Shown: positions 1 through 12,442, numbered from the stretch's first letter. The stretch is 64,000 bases of DNA from Amoebophrya sp. A120 (GCA_905178155.1 CAJINV010000004.1:8454882-8518881); one strand, 5' to 3'. The notes: a model not told the origin generated them from the sequence alone. Numbers and translations: made by a program.

Positions 1-50
1 GGGCACAGCACGCGGGTCTTGCGTTGGTCGTGTTTTTTTGCGAAATAAAA

Positions 51-3000
51 TCATTGCGCCTCTGGCACGAGGTTCTGGTAGCAGACCGCATCGGCCGCAA
101 CGCCTTCGAACTTTATAACTGCCGTGATGAAGCCCATGTCGAGCTTGCCTCTTGCAAATTGCGGAAAGCAGTCGCCGTAGTAGAAGACCTGTAGTGGTTG
201 TGGAAGTAGTTATTCTTATTTTCATCGCGATTACCTCCATTTCTCATGCAAAAAATCTATGTATTGGCTTCGGCTGAACTACACACATCGATGTTCACAT
301 GAATCCACAACTCCTGCACCTTCACCTTCACAACAATACGGAAATACCTTCTCTTGCGGCGGCCCGTTCGTGTACCCTTCCGTCTCCGGTCCCTCGACCC
401 AAAAGGCCGCGGTTCCCATCGTTAAATCGATCTCGCACCAGATGAAATCACCGTGTTCAAAGGGTCGCACGACGAACTCTTTGCACCGGGTCACATCGGC
501 CTTGCGCCGGACGCACACAATCCCCTTCCGGGACACGAAAATGGACTGGATGCGCTGGATGTTCTTCGCGCAGGGAAGTTTATTGGAGAAGACGAACCCG
601 ATGCCGTCCGCCATACTAAACCCTTCCTCATTGTCGCCGTCGGTTTTTTCTGTTTGATAGTTCTTGGGATGCTATTTTCATAGTACAGTTTCCAATGTGC
701 TGTGCTGCTGGCCAGCACGCAGGAGAACAATAATTCTCCAGTGTACTAAAAGTAGAAATAAGTATTCCTGTCGTGGTCGACCAGCCGCGCATGTGGAAAA
801 AACCAGCAAATAAACCCTCTTTATATATTTTTACCTCGGAACCGTATGCAGTAGCGGTGTCTGCCCTGGTGGCGTATTCGGTCTTCGGACAAGGTTGATA
901 GCAGGTCGTTGTACGCTTTGCCCTTGATGAAAATCGTCGAGTCGCCGTCCAGCCGACCCATCCGGAGCGACTCGCCGTGCCAGATCAACTGCTCTCGGGT
1001 CCACCGGTACCCCGGCGGGGTTTTCATTTCGGCGCGCCGCACGTGGCGGTCGCAGGGACCCGTGATGGGCCAGATGGCGGTGCCTGGAATGGATTTGTTG
1101 TTGCAGGTAGAAGTTGTAATGTTGTCATGACGCCGGAGCAAACCGAGGACGCGAATGGGATCTTGCATAAATTTGATGATGAGCTGTATCGCAAACACGA
1201 AAAACTGTCAAAATTGTTTTCTACTTCTGTAAAAAAAGTACCATCTCAAAATAGGAAAGTATTATACTGTCTTTCCCGCCTTTCGCATTTTTCCCGGCGC
1301 CTTTCTGGACGCTTGGCGTGTACTGCTGCCTTGGCGGCTCGTGGTGCTGGTTGCGGTAGGCTGCGGCACCGTCTTGCTGCGTCGTCGGGGAGGATTTGCC
1401 ACTGGGCGCCCGGGTCGTCTTCGTGCCCGAAGCTGCGGAGCTGGAGGACGAGGAAGTTGGCCGCTTGTCAACCTGTTGTGGTACCTGCTGCGCCGGCTTG
1501 TTTGGATAGAGGGGAGACGGAAAATGTTGAACTTGATGTGTAGTCCTTGTTCCCCCGAAGTGCTGTTTTTCCAGCGCTCTACGCTGCGCCGCGGTCAGGC
1601 CGCTTGCGTCGATAGTGGTATCGTCGTCCTCCTCTCCGGTCGTGGCCGCAGGGTCTAATTGTTCGAAGGGGTCCTGGACTACATGTTGGTCCGCAGCAGC
1701 GAAGTGGTGCATTTGCTGCTGCGCCGCTTGAATCTGGGCCATCATGTAGGGATCCAGCGCAAACTGGTGCGCATGATGTGCAGCTGCACTCGGGTCCAGG
1801 TGGGCCGTAGCGTGTTGATCCTGTTTTCGATTCACAGAAAATAAATTGCGTCGTGACAACTCGGATCATTTCTTGGCAGCATCAAGCAACATCTCCGCAT
1901 GGGATAGAAAGGCAGCGAAAGTTTTTTAATAAAAATATCTGCACGCACAAAAAGAAAATCCTATCTGTCCGCCAAGTTCATATCTACACAGTACGATGTT
2001 GACGTTCTTGCACCAGCGCTACCAAAATGTTAATATTAATTTAACATGCAAATTTAGAAGCAAAATTCTATACCCCTGCTCCCTGGCCCCCCGGTCGGAA
2101 TCCCGGCGCGGTTCCCGGCGGGGGAAGCTGCTGCCCGGGTGGTGGTACTACTGCCGCAGCGTAGGGGTTGTATGCGGCTGTACCTGGTGAAGGAGCACCA
2201 GCTGCTGCATCTGGGGAAGTTGTAGCAGCTCCCCCATGATACATCATGTGCATATACTGGGCCGGATTGCCGTACATGGCCATCATGTGCGCCGGGTGAA
2301 AAAACGGGTTTATGGCAGCTGTATACGCGGCATGTTGATTTTGTGCCGCGGTTGTGGTACCACCAGGGCCCGTGGCACCAGCTCCACCTGCGCCGTTTGC
2401 GGTGGTCGCTGCACCAGGAGGTGGAACTGGCTGCATTCCAGGCAGCAGACCTGGTGAAAACTCCCCTGGGAGTAGATGCTGCCCGGCGTAGATTCCGGGG
2501 TGAAAATTTGGGGAGCGGGAGCCAGTCTGCGTCGACAGGTAAGAACCCCGGTTCGGGTTTGTGTAGGAGTACTCGCTGTGAAGAAGGTTTTGGTTTGTGA
2601 GGTTTTTTTGTCACTGACCGAACATCTTTTTTTACTAGAGTTCTAGACGAACTGCACCTGCTCTTAATCTACTCACACGGGGACCATACGAATCGATCGA
2701 ATCGAATATAAAAGTAGGCGACTCTACTTATTCGCATGTTCCCATGGCTTCTAAGTGTAAGAATCTTCAAGGTCGTGGTGCATAAAAATGAAGAATCGTT
2801 TCAAAATAAATACGATGTCCTCGGATAGCGCCGAGATCCGCTTTTGTTGTTGCCCGACCGACTGTTATCTCTACTGCCCGTGGCTCCGCCGCCCTGCGCA
2901 GTTCCTGTGGCAGTATATGCTCCCTGTTCTTTTTGCTGCGAATAGGGCACGGTGCCGGCTACGTGGTACTGCGGCGCCGTTTGTGGGTACACAAACTGGC

Positions 3001-3487
3001 TCGTGACGTGCGAGGGTCCTCCGGGGCTGATCATGTTCAAATAGTTGTGCTGGTCTGCTACGGCTGGCGCACTGGTTATTCCTGCAGTTTTCGTTCTAGT
3101 TTGGTTTATTTCCCCATTGGACCCGCGGGTCGTATTGGTGTCCGGGCCCCGGCTGGAAGAAGGTTTCTTACTCCTACTTCCTCTACCACCTCCTGATACG
3201 CTGTGTTCATTATTCGCTGTCCCACCTGCAATTCTGCTCGCGATTTGCTGCTGTAACTGCGCGTTGGCGATGTTAATCTGTTGCTGCTTATACTCCCGTT
3301 CTCGCCGGTCCCGCTCCTTTTTCGCCGCGTTATTGGAGGTTCCGAACTCGGGGCTGCCATGATGCGCTGTCACCACCCGGGCGGGAACGGACTTTGTCTT
3401 GTTCAGAACCACTACGTCGTCGTCTTCGTCGTCGTCCGACACGATTTCGACGAACGTGCGGACCATCTTCACCGTTTGGTGCGCCAT
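51..3487 (-). CDS. Low-complexity protein with conserved C-terminal domain, six exons
   Basis: About 850 aa from exons near 3487-2814, 2575-2074, 1820-1268, 1161-835, 649-~280 and 188-51. All five introns fit GT-AG, and the phases I checked keep frame (e.g. donor GTATTT at 2813 with acceptor TTCACAG at 2576; donor GTAAAA at 834 with acceptor AAACAG at 650). The N-terminal part is acidic (EIVSDDDEDDD), then Gln-, Ser- and Ala-rich and probably disordered. The last ~200 aa are compact and look like a folded beta domain (DGIGFVFSNKLPCAKNIQRI, then GDFIWCEIDL, then KLDMGFITAVIKFEGV), tentatively SPRY/jelly-roll-like. Stop TGA is at 51-53. The donor of exon 5 is uncertain (GTTGTG or GTGTAG). No ILE is present, unlike most neighbours. 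Function unknown. Confidence 0.7.
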
Positions 3488-4911
3488 CTTGCAGAGGACG
3501 AAACGGTCTACCGAGAAGCTGTGAAGAAGATGCGGCCAATAGTAAGAAGTACTGGCTCACCTGGTACGCCGAGTAGTACTATTTACCCCGTCTGCGATGT
3601 CCTCCGGCTCGACTTCTTGTTAAAAACCGTACGCGGCTACGATGACGAGCAATCAGTGCTGTCTAGACGGAGAGGTTCTTGTGTCTCTCTCCTCCTGACG
3701 GCAAAAATCGGCGACGCAATAGGTTTAGTGGCAGGGGACGCGACGCGGTCAAAAATTCGGATTCCCCGTGCTCTTGCGGTCATTATGTAGTGTATGTTTG
3801 CAATCTCATTTTCATTTAACCCTGAAGTGATTCTGCAAAAAATATACCTTCACATAGACGATGAAAAGTACTGAAATGCTGCAACCAGGATAATTTTTGA
3901 ATCGTGATTCAGCTGTTTAATATTTCGTGCGGCAAGACTGCTCACTTGGACTCCTTTCAAAAAAAAAAATACACAGCACCACCCACGCACTTTCTGTGCT
4001 ACTAGCTACGGAGAGTTTTATCAACATTTGCCTTACTGAAGATGCGTGGAGCTCCGGATGCGGATCCTCTCGCACAACTAGTACGCCCAGTGGGAAAACA
4101 AAAAAGGCCCAACTCGACCGTCAAGCAGAACAATATGGTACGTGCTTTAATGCCATCCCACCAGCCTAGATATTCAAATTGTTGATGCAACTTCCTGCGG
4201 CCGGATATGCGGTGGCTAGTGTGCAGTGTGTTGTGCTGTAGTAGTTCGAGTAAAAAGTCAACTTGTAAAGTTTTTCGATCCAATAGAAGTATAAAAAATG
4301 GAAATTCGACAAGCGTGCGATGAACAAACTAGAAGTAGAAGCCGAATAAAATTAAAGAAGTGATAGAATTTGTGCCGTGTCTTTATCTTGGATGGTTGTC
4401 AGTGGATGAGAGCTGTCGGTGGTATTTTTGGTGAATAAATTGCACGTCATGTGGCATAAATGGCGTTTCTGTTTTCGTTGGCGAGTCTGGAGGTACCAAA
4501 GATCTTTCAAGGTTGTTGTGTGCAGCCATAGCCGGTACTGATACCAGGTAATTACAGCTCTCTACTTCTAGCGTGGAACCGAAATAAAGTACAACGCCGG
4601 CGCGTTTGCGGTGCTTCGGGCCTTTTTACAGAATTTCAAGAACGTCTCTTTTTCGTTTATGAAGCAGTTTGCGATGATGTTTCTGATTGTTAACAACAGG
4701 TGTGCGCAATAGCGTCCGGCAGTCATGCTGGTGGAGCCTTTTTTTATTGTAAATCGCAAACATATTTCTTCTCCAGCTTTTTTACACCGATCCACGTATC
4801 CTTGTGTGACTCATACTACCGCACTCACGCCCGAATTTGCTAGCGTTGTACTGCTATTAGCTAAAAGTAGGTTTTTCGTGTTTGTCTCAGGTACATTGCT
4901 CGTAGAGTAGA
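3488..4911. other. Intergenic region
   Basis: AT-richer DNA between the divergent starts of the minus gene ending at 3487 and the plus gene at 4912. It probably holds the 5' exon(s) of the plus gene, because the exon at 4912 opens directly after an acceptor-like TAG and has no in-frame ATG near its start. I see no repeat or RNA gene. Confidence 0.4.
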
Positions 4912-5927
4912 TTGAGCAGTACATTGCTCGGAACGAAGCGGACCAGCAGGACCGTCGTGATCGTGAAGCGGACATTGCGAGGAACGAACGGTTTGCGCAA
5001 GCTCTGCAAACCGCCCTGCACGGCAACAGCAACACCACTACAAACGGAAACAACAACAACAACAACGTCGCCCCCGCCAACAACAACCCCGAGTACGTGA
5101 CGATTGGAATGCTCAACCAGTTCCAGCAGCAGGTGCGGGAGGAAAACGCCCGCCGGGAGGACGCCTTCCGCACTGAAGTCCGCACCGAGATGCAGGGCTT
5201 TGGAACCACGCTGCAAACCGGTATGGCGCAGATCAACAACACGCTGCAGAACATCCAGATGCAGCAGCAACAGTACGCGGGCGTGGCTGGCGGAGGAATG
5301 ATGGGTGGCGGTGCCGCCGCAGGAGGCGGTGGTGCTGGCATCGGTGTCGCAGGAGCGGGTATTGGCGCCGGAGCTGGCGGCATCGGCGGTGCGGGAATCC
5401 CAGCTGCCGGTGCGGTCGGTGGAGGATTCGGAGGTGCGGGCCCCCCCGGCCTTGGTGGACCGGGATTAGGCGCTGGAGGTGCTGCTGGTGGTGTGCCCCC
5501 GGCTGGAGCAGGTGCCGGTGGAATCGCAGGCGGAGTCGGTGGTGCTGGTGCTGGTGGTGCCCCTGCCCCAGCTGCCGTCCCGGTGGTTGAGAATGCGGCT
5601 GACGGAACCGCCGTCACCTTCCACCACAACGACGTCGCCCAGAACATCAACAAGACCCTCCTGTACAACCTCCTCACGCAGCAGGGGAAGGACCTCCTCG
5701 CCCAAGCTCTGGAACCCTTCGAAAACGCAACCCACGACACGCGCACCAAGCTGCACACCCTGAACCAGCACGACTGCCGCCTGATCTACCAGCGTATTGC
5801 AGCGGCGCGGCGTCAAGCCGCCTTCCCCCACGCCGCCGTCCAGCCGAATACGAACAACAAGAACTCCACGATCATGGGAATCCGGCGGTGCTTCCACCGC
5901 AACCATGACGCGCTGGCGGTGCAGTAA
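4912..5927 (+). CDS. Gly/Ala-rich coiled-coil protein (3' exon), only clear plus-strand gene
   Basis: Open frame of about 338 codons ending in TAA at 5925-5927. It begins after TAG at 4909-4911, which fits a splice acceptor (GTAGAGTAG|ATTGAG), so the true start lies upstream and was not found. Order: a charged helix (ARNEADQQDRRDREADIARN), an Asn run, a second helical stretch (QFQQQVREENARREDAFR), a Gln tract, about 120 residues of Gly/Ala-rich repeats, then a compact C-terminus (TLYNLL-like to LNQHDCRLIYQRIAAARRQ). The architecture resembles a Gag-like or structural protein, but no family is recognised. The Gly-rich stretch gives a long Pro-rich antisense frame, which I discount. Confidence 0.6.
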
Positions 5928-7704
5928 AGAAACACGTGAATAGCAGCAGCAATGGCGACGCTCTGACGAAGACAACGGGAGAGCAAGCCGGTGACGTTGC
6001 AGCACTTATGTCCATGATGCGCGCGCACAGTCTGCGTGCGGACTGCGCGCACGCTTCAAGGGTCGGAAATACGCCAATTGACAACGCCCACCTCGACTAC
6101 TTCCTTTTCTTCTACCCCTCCGTCTTGCCGTTTCCCGGTGGGTTTTCGCGGAACTGAATCTCTGCTGTTGCTTGAAAGAGGAACTGTAGATGTTGATTTT
6201 GAACGACGATGCTCGCGTTCTTCCTTTACTAGTTTTCTGTTCTTCTGTGACTTGAGGTTGGTGAGGAAAGTTCGGTAGCATATCTGCCCACACGCGCCGC
6301 TCAGCATTACAGATTCCGTCTTCACTTCCGTTTTCTTTACTTTTCTTTACTTTTCTTTTCTTTACTTGGCTTTGATTTGGTTGGTTGAATTGCTGCCCAC
6401 ATGCGCCAATCAGCATTACAGATTCGATATGGCAAAAGTGGGGCACTCGGAAAGCTCGTACAGGTCTTGCGGGTTTTTTGGTCCTTGTCCTTTTGTCTCG
6501 TGAGAAGAAGTTGCAGCGTGCAACCTAGCGTTTACGTCCGTAGTCGTTCAAAACAACGTACATTTCAAGCGACCAGATTCTTCACAACTATAGGAAGATG
6601 ATGTTTATTTGTATGAGAATCGCCGCTCAAAGAAGCTCACGGTAGAGCGAAATGATGTGACCAGCGTCATTACTGAACCGTTTTCGACAGCTCTCAGTTT
6701 CTCAACGTGACAAAAACAATTTCGGGAAAATGAAAAAGTAAAATTTGTGATGCTAGCCGGCGGCCTGGTGAACAAGCGGAGGTGTTCGGCCGACCGGAAA
6801 AACGTCCTTCGTCATCACTTCTTCGTGCTTCTTCGTTCCTTTCCGGAATTCGCAATGTGAATGAATTTGCGATGCTATTTGGATTGAAAATGTACTGTCG
6901 ACTGTAGAGAGAGTTTTTCAGCCATTTGTCATTTAGATCTCTTCATCTTGTTTTGTTTTTCGTAAGCTGGTATGTTCATCTAACGGCGACCGATTTTTTT
7001 GCTGTGAACATTTTGTCACGGTGGTAGACCGACAAAAATTATTTCGTTCTTGACTTGCTATTCGTTCCCTTTCGCTTTCGTGCTGTCGCTGTGCAAGAAT
7101 TATACAGTGGATCTATCATTCTAGCTTTTACATTCCGAGAACGGCGTGCCCCAGCGCGAAGGGGAACACAGTGTAGATCACGAGTCAAACATCAAGGAGA
7201 CTCCAGTGACCTGCTCTTCTGTCGATCGAGGAACAGGAACTGCAAACGAACCTTAGCGAGCTGTGGCAGCTCTGCAAGAGCAAGCAAACTTGCCGATACA
7301 GTACTTATTTGTGGTCGGACTTCTTTGAACTACAAGTTGTTGTACTAGCGGGGCGCGAAGATATCAAATTATCCATTGATTGTCATGCACGAGGAAAATA
7401 AATGAGGCTTCTCGACGTCTGGAGGCAAACGCAAACAGAAACGATGCCTTTGCTTGATCGGTCTCCGCTTGCGGGTTACCTGGTTGTTCTTGATGCTAGA
7501 AAACAAGCGCATAGGAAAATACAATGCATAAGGCCCTAGAAGAAGAATAAACTATCATCTAGCGGACAGTTTATTCACATGGGATCTTTCTCGTAATTAC
7601 ATTGGGAAATTGCAACTCCAATTGGCAGTGGTTTCAAAAAGGCAGCAGGGGCACCTCGGTGATTTAACAATATATGTTCTTCCTCTCTTACTACTATAGT
7701 GGTT
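5928..7704. other. Intergenic region between convergent genes
   Basis: No convincing gene. It contains an imperfect direct repeat at 6284-6316 and 6393-6425 and a pyrimidine-rich TTTTCTTTAC microsatellite at about 6330-6366. The rest is AT-rich with only short shadow frames. Confidence 0.5.
6284..6425. repeat. Imperfect direct repeat carrying the ILE internal motif
   Basis: Two ~33-bp copies (6284-6316, 6393-6425), each starting CTGCCCAC and holding CAGCATTACAGATTC, separated by a CTTT-rich microsatellite. GCATTACAGATT is also the commonest internal motif of the introner-like elements, so this may be the relic of a decayed element outside a gene. Confidence 0.45.
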
Positions 7705-10700
7705 CTACTCCAATTTCTTGCTTAATCCTGCTTCTCCCGACATTGGTGCTTGAAAATAACCCCCGCCCATTTGTTCTTCCGGGGCCGGCGGCCCGAGAAC
7801 CGGTGGCGCCATCAAAGCTCCGGAGTTTTTTAAGGCGGTCTGAAACGAGCCGCGTATTTCGCGTAATAATGTGTTTTCCAACTGGAGGAATCTACTGCTC
7901 ATCTCGCTGTCGCGGGTTAACAATATCCCGGAGACAAACTCGTCCACGGATAGCTCGCCACTTCCATCCGTGTCCAACACCCGAAAGAGCCACTCCAGTT
8001 CCTCTTCTTGCACGTGCAGGTTGGTCACCTTTTGCATCAAAGCCTTACTCGATTTTACCGCATTCTTGAACTCCTCCACCGTGACCGACCCGGATCCGTC
8101 CGCATCTACTTTGTGGAACACCTCTGTCAATTCCTGACTCATTTTCAGCTGGTTTTCCCGAATTGACTGAATCAGCGTCAAATCCGCCGTGTTGGCCGCG
8201 GCGGTCAGCGTGTCAACGAGGACACCGATGAACAAAGACATCATCATAAAGTTCGCCGCGATGATGTAGCAGGTAAAGAAAACGCCGTAGAAAGCGTTCT
8301 CCTCGGTCATCGTCCGGGCGATCAGCGTCCAAGATTCTAACGTGACAATTTAAAATATCCTGAGCAAAAACGTCCCCACACCAGAGTCAAGGTGGGAAAA
8401 CTGCTAGACAAATCAACCAGCTTCGGCGGTTTCGCATGACAAGTTTGTTCTCGTAGTGTAGTCCTGTTTTGCTATTTCAGCAGCATCACAGATCTAGCTT
8501 ATCATGCTTATTCTCACATCACAAATTCCAAAACGCGACTAGAAAATGCTTCTCATGGGGCTCCGCATGAGAAACTTTCTTGGCATGCGGATTTGCATGA
8601 CAACTCTGGGGTGGGGACGTTTTTGCTCAGCATATCTATGAAACAAAGTGAACATCGACCCCGAAACCGTTCCGAAGTAGTCGTGCACTTTTTTCCGGTT
8701 CAAAAGTTCTATATCAAGTGCAAATATGTCTGGGTCTGGAAACTTGTAATGCAAGTCCGTGAACAATAAAGTGCTCTGTAATGCGCCGCCAAGCATGACA
8801 AGTTTTTTCGTGTTTCTGTGCTGCGTATTTCGCATGAGAAACTGCGCTTTTGCATGACAGGCAAGAGGACCTCTTGGTGGCCACGCAATACAGAGTGCAG
8901 AGTCATGCTAGAGTAGCATGACAAATCTCGCAATCTTGTTCCAGACCCAGACATTTTTGCAGTTGATATTCTATCTGCTCCTGTTGCGTCGCGACGTCGA
9001 GGAGGCAGTTGCCTGCTCCTGCTCCATATGCATTGCAAAAGCACCTCCGCACTAGCGTAGATTGCATTACAAATTGACTTAGCATTACAGATTGAATTTG
9101 TAATGCGGATTTGCCTTGAGAAAAAGATTTGTAATGCACAAACGCAATCAGTACGAGTACGGTGCTTTTGCACTGCATACTCCAACTCCAGAAGATGTGG
9201 AAAGCGCAGTGTTAACCTGCGCGGCCGGGTCTTGCAGAGAACTTGTACTTACATCCGCGCCACAATTCTGCTGCGCGATTTCGATTTGCTTCACGTCGTC
9301 CATCGAAATTTTGTAATACCGATTTTTGTCCCGGACTTGGGAGGTGAGAAAGATCGCGCACGTGTAAATCATCAGAAAGAGGAGTAATAAGATATGACCC
9401 AGAAGATCGACCGCAACGCCCGCGCAAGGCCGTTGACCAACAGCCATAAGTCTTTGTAGTACCGGATTAACTTTATGCTCCGCAGTACCCGGAGCAACCG
9501 CAGTATCCGCACAGCCGAGGCTTCCTTCGTGTTGGAATCGTCCGGGCTGCCGTCGGACGCCAGCTCAAAACCCCAAACATCAATCGCCGACACGAGAATG
9601 ACCGTCGCGTCTAACGCCAGCCAGGCCTGCTGTCGGTAGCGGTCGGTACTGGTGTAGGCGTTGACCCATTCGAGCGAGAAGTAAGATTGGGCGTATTCGC
9701 AAGTGATGACTTCGTACTCGAGATCTTTATCCGCTTGGTCTTTATTTTCTGCGTCTGTTGCCCCCCCGTTCCAGCGGGAATGAAGGTGATTCCCGTCGAA
9801 GTCGTCCAAGTCGCTGTAATTTACCGTCCGCGCGTTGGCGTTCATGAGGGACTTCATCTGGTGTTGAGGCTGGTTGTTTACGTTTTGCTGAGAAGCTGCT
9901 GCTGATGCGCTAGTAAAAACCGGCGCAGCTCCACCTCCCGGAGCGAGCGAAGGACCTCCATTTTGTGCAGGAGCTCCTGTTGGACTCATCGCGCTCGCAG
10001 TCGACGAGGTTGTTTCCCTATGGGAGTGTCACGATTGAAATCGTCAAAGTTGAAATAGTTTGTCATGCATAAAATCGATACCAGTTGGGAGCCCAATTCC
10101 CAAGCGGCGCATGACAATTTTTGGCACCACCTAAGTCCAGTTTGTCATGCTGTTTAGGGACAGAAGGCGTCTGTTGTCATGCTACTTTAGCAGCTCTATC
10201 GCAGACCCTAAACGGGCTGCCAGTCGGCCTCACTTGCCATCCCTGCAAGAGAGACACTTCATGCCTTGCAATTTGTGCATGAGAAATTATTTCAACTTTG
10301 ACGATTTCAATCCTGACGCTTCCATATTCCCTTGCTGGCGAGTAGTCGCCTAATGCGGTGGAATATCAAACGCAAAACTATCTGGGTCTGGAAGAATGCG
10401 TGTTTGTCATGCTTGTCTGGAATGACTCTTAAAGCTGTCATGCACGTCACCCAAGAGCACGCCCTTTTTCTGTCACGCAGAAACGCAGTTTGTCACTGCA
10501 GATGAATAGGCAACACCTAGAAAAGAAGCTCAAAAACTTGTCATGCTGGGCCAGCACTTGTGGCCTTCGCCTTCTCATGATACGCTACCCAGCATCACAA
10601 ATTTCGATTTCCAGACCCAGACATACTTATTTGCATTTGATATGGAACTGGTTTCCGGAGAGACGGATTTATTTCCGTCGTTGTAGGGGCGGGGATTACC

Positions 10701-12442
10701 TGTAGTAGGGTTCTTTGCGATTCTGTCGGAAGGATGAAATTAGTATAGTCAGGCAACTACCCGAAGAACAAGCACATAGAAGCTCTTTGTTCTGTCTTCC
10801 GATACAAAAGTAGGACTAGCTGCATCGTCCAGATTATAGCAGCATGAAAAGATGACTCTAGAAGTCTTACCTCCGCCCGATCCCGATCCCGCCTTTGTGA
10901 CACTATTTCCAATTTCGACGATGTCTATCGTATCGTCCATGCCTCTACCGGTTGTACCATTCCGTTTCATCGCCAACCACTTCGTTCTCACTTTCGGCAT
11001 GCGCTCAAAGCGCAAGCGGTAGGCCAGTTCGAAAATGAAACAGATCAAAATCACGCTTTCCGCCCACCAAAACGGGTTTTGCAATCCGGGGTCGAACACG
11101 TCGGCGGTATCGATTTCCACGCCCAGCACAATCATGTTGAGACAAATCAACCTATGGATGTGTCAGGTTTGAAATCGTCAAAGTTGAAATAGTTTGTCAT
11201 GCACAAAACAGATACCAGTCGGAAGCCCACTTATCAAGCGGCGCATGACAAAGTTTCTGCGCACCGGAACCGAATTTGTCATGCTGTTTGGGCACAGAAG
11301 ACTGCTTTTGTCGTGCGAGTTTAGTAGCTCTATTTCAAACCCTAAACAGGCTCACACTCGGCCTCACTTGCTATCCCGGCAAGACAGGCACTTCATGCGT
11401 TGCATTTTATGCATGACAAATCATTATTTCATCTTTGCCGATTTCAAACCTGACGCTTCCATACAACCACCCGCAGTAGTAGTCTAATTTCGCGAGCATC
11501 TTGTCCTTATGAATTGCAAAAGTATCCTATCGTACTCGTATAAATGCATGACAAATTTCCTCAGCATGAGAAAGAAAATTTGTAATGCTGATTTGCCTCA
11601 AGAAAAAGATTTGTAATGCATGATTGCAATACGAGTACGATGCTTTTGCACAGGATAGTCCTGGTCCAGGCGCTTCGTCTTCCGCAACAGATTCATCTTT
11701 TGTTCCTGGGTATGAACTGTAAAAATCTCTGGGTCTGGAAGGTTGCAACTTGTCATGCTGTTTTTGGACTCTAAAAAAGTTTGTATTACATGAAGAGCAA
11801 GAGGGGCACAGTTTGTGCTACACGGACAGGGCATTTTTCATGCGGAAGGTGCAGCAGGACGCCCTCTGAAAGTCAACGTCTGTGATGCTAGGTCATGCAT
11901 TACAGGAATCATGGGTCATGAGAAATCTGCATGACAAATGTTGCATTCTTCCCGACCCAGATATTTGTGCACTTGATACTGGGTCATCTGGTATTTCGCG
12001 TCCTCAAAGGCCTGTCGTCCCACCTGTATGCATTGCAAAAATGTCTAGGTCTGGAAGATTGCTGAGGTTTGTGCTGCTGTGTCTGCTTGACACGAAGGTG
12101 TGCCATGCAAGGCCCAGCATCACAGGTTCTTTTGAGACGGTTTCCCAATGCTTAATCCGCATGACAAACACCTTCCTTCGGCGACAGGAAAAGGAGCTCC
12201 CTTTGCTGTCTAAGCATGACAGATTTTTGTGTGATCCAAGTATGCATCACAAGTTCGCATCCTTCCAGACCCAGACATTTTTGCATTTGATAACCTCCCG
12301 GTAGGCTTCGTTCGAGTTGAGCCCGGCAGATGAGGAGGTTGTGCGAAGACTGGTCGCGCTCATGCCCCGCATGATAGATGTATTGCTGCCCCGCATGGGG
12401 CTTGGACTGCTCATCGACTTCTGGGTCGTGCGGCGGTTTGAT
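7705..12442 (-). CDS. Voltage-gated cation channel, six-TM domain with C-terminal EF hands
   Basis: Ion-channel protein of roughly 760 aa, probably Na/Ca-type, in a membrane. S1 (WLICLNMIVLGVEI) and S2 (WAESVILICFIFELAYRL) lie at about 10.9-11.2 kb. S4 has regularly spaced Arg (VRILRLLRVLRSIKLIRYY) near 9.5 kb. The pore helix (YFGTVSGSMFTLF) is at 8.64-8.71 kb. S6 (CYIIAANFMMMSLFIGVL) is followed by two EF-hand loops (DADGSGSVTVEEF, DTDGSGELSVDEF). Exons are near 12442-12293, 12026-11979, 11710-11658, 11507-11464, 11152-10871, 10699-10643, 10363-10327, 10018-9180, 9026-8969, 8711-8635 and ~8345-7705. Nine ILEs plus one GT-AG intron (GTAAGA...CTACAG, 10870-10700) separate them. Joining across the ILE at 8356 restores MFTLFQ/IVTLESW. 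A one-base frame break lies near 9395. The first exon begins after a TTTTCAG acceptor, so the start codon is not identified. Confidence 0.85.
8356..8634. mobile_element. ILE family B
   Basis: TIRs TATCCTGAGCAAAAACGTCC and its complement. It splits the channel pore between MFTLF and TLESW. No clean TSD: left flank TAAAA, right TCTAT. A TTCTA lies 16 bp further left, so the left edge may have gained sequence. Confidence 0.85.
8712..8968. mobile_element. ILE family A
   Basis: Starts TATCAAGTGCAAATATGTC, ends TTTTTGCAGTTGATA. TSD TTCTA on both sides. In the channel gene upstream of the pore helix. Confidence 0.92.
9027..9179. mobile_element. ILE family D
   Basis: Short (153 bp). Starts TATGCATTGCAAAAGCACC, ends GTGCTTTTGCACTGCATA. 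TSD CTCCA. In the channel gene. Confidence 0.92.
9372..9447 (-). other. Frame break in the channel S4-S5 region
   Basis: Coding in one frame reads ...LARALRSIFWVI. The following helix LLLLFLMIYTCAIFL is in another frame, starting at the same ATATC near 9394. One extra base would join them. No GT-AG pair or ILE is present to explain the shift. It is a recent mutation, a sequence error or a very small unrecognised intron. Confidence 0.6.
10019..10326. mobile_element. ILE family F
   Basis: About 308 bp. Starts TATGGGAGTGTCACGATTGA, ends GACGCTTCCATA. The 20-bp arm GAAATCGTCAAAGTTGAAAT is inverted at the other end. TSD TTCCC. In the channel gene. Confidence 0.92.
10364..10642. mobile_element. 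ILE family A
   Basis: Starts TATCAAACGCAAAACTATC, ends TTATTTGCATTTGATA. TSD TGGAA. Separated from the family F element by only a 37-bp exon of the channel gene. Confidence 0.92.
11153..11463. mobile_element. ILE family F
   Basis: Second family F copy, about 311 bp. Starts TATGGATGTGTCAGGTTTGA, ends GACGCTTCCATA. TSD CAACC. Interrupts S1 of the channel just before LICLNM. Confidence 0.92.
11508..11657. mobile_element. ILE family D
   Basis: Starts TATGAATTGCAAAAGTATCC, ends GCTTTTGCACAGGATA. TSD GTCCT. In the channel gene, N-terminal region. Confidence 0.92.
11711..11978. mobile_element. ILE family A
   Basis: Starts TATGAACTGTAAAAATCTC, ends ATTTGTGCACTTGATA. TSD CTGGG. The two flanking channel exons are about 50 bp each. 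Confidence 0.9.
12027..12292. mobile_element. ILE family A
   Basis: Starts TATGCATTGCAAAAATGTC, ends TTTTTGCATTTGATA. TSD ACCTG/ACCTC (4 of 5). First ILE of the channel gene. Confidence 0.9.

Noticed and set aside
4811-5758. Long minus-strand Pro/Ala-rich frame
   Set aside because: It is the antisense of the Gly/Ala-rich plus-strand exon, whose flanks read as coherent coiled-coil sequence.
12152-12304. Frames that run through ILE sequence (typical residues CKNVWVWK, PDPDIFA, HDKFA)
   Set aside because: The same peptide strings recur wherever family A ILEs occur, in any frame; they are translations of TIRs and internal motifs, not protein domains.
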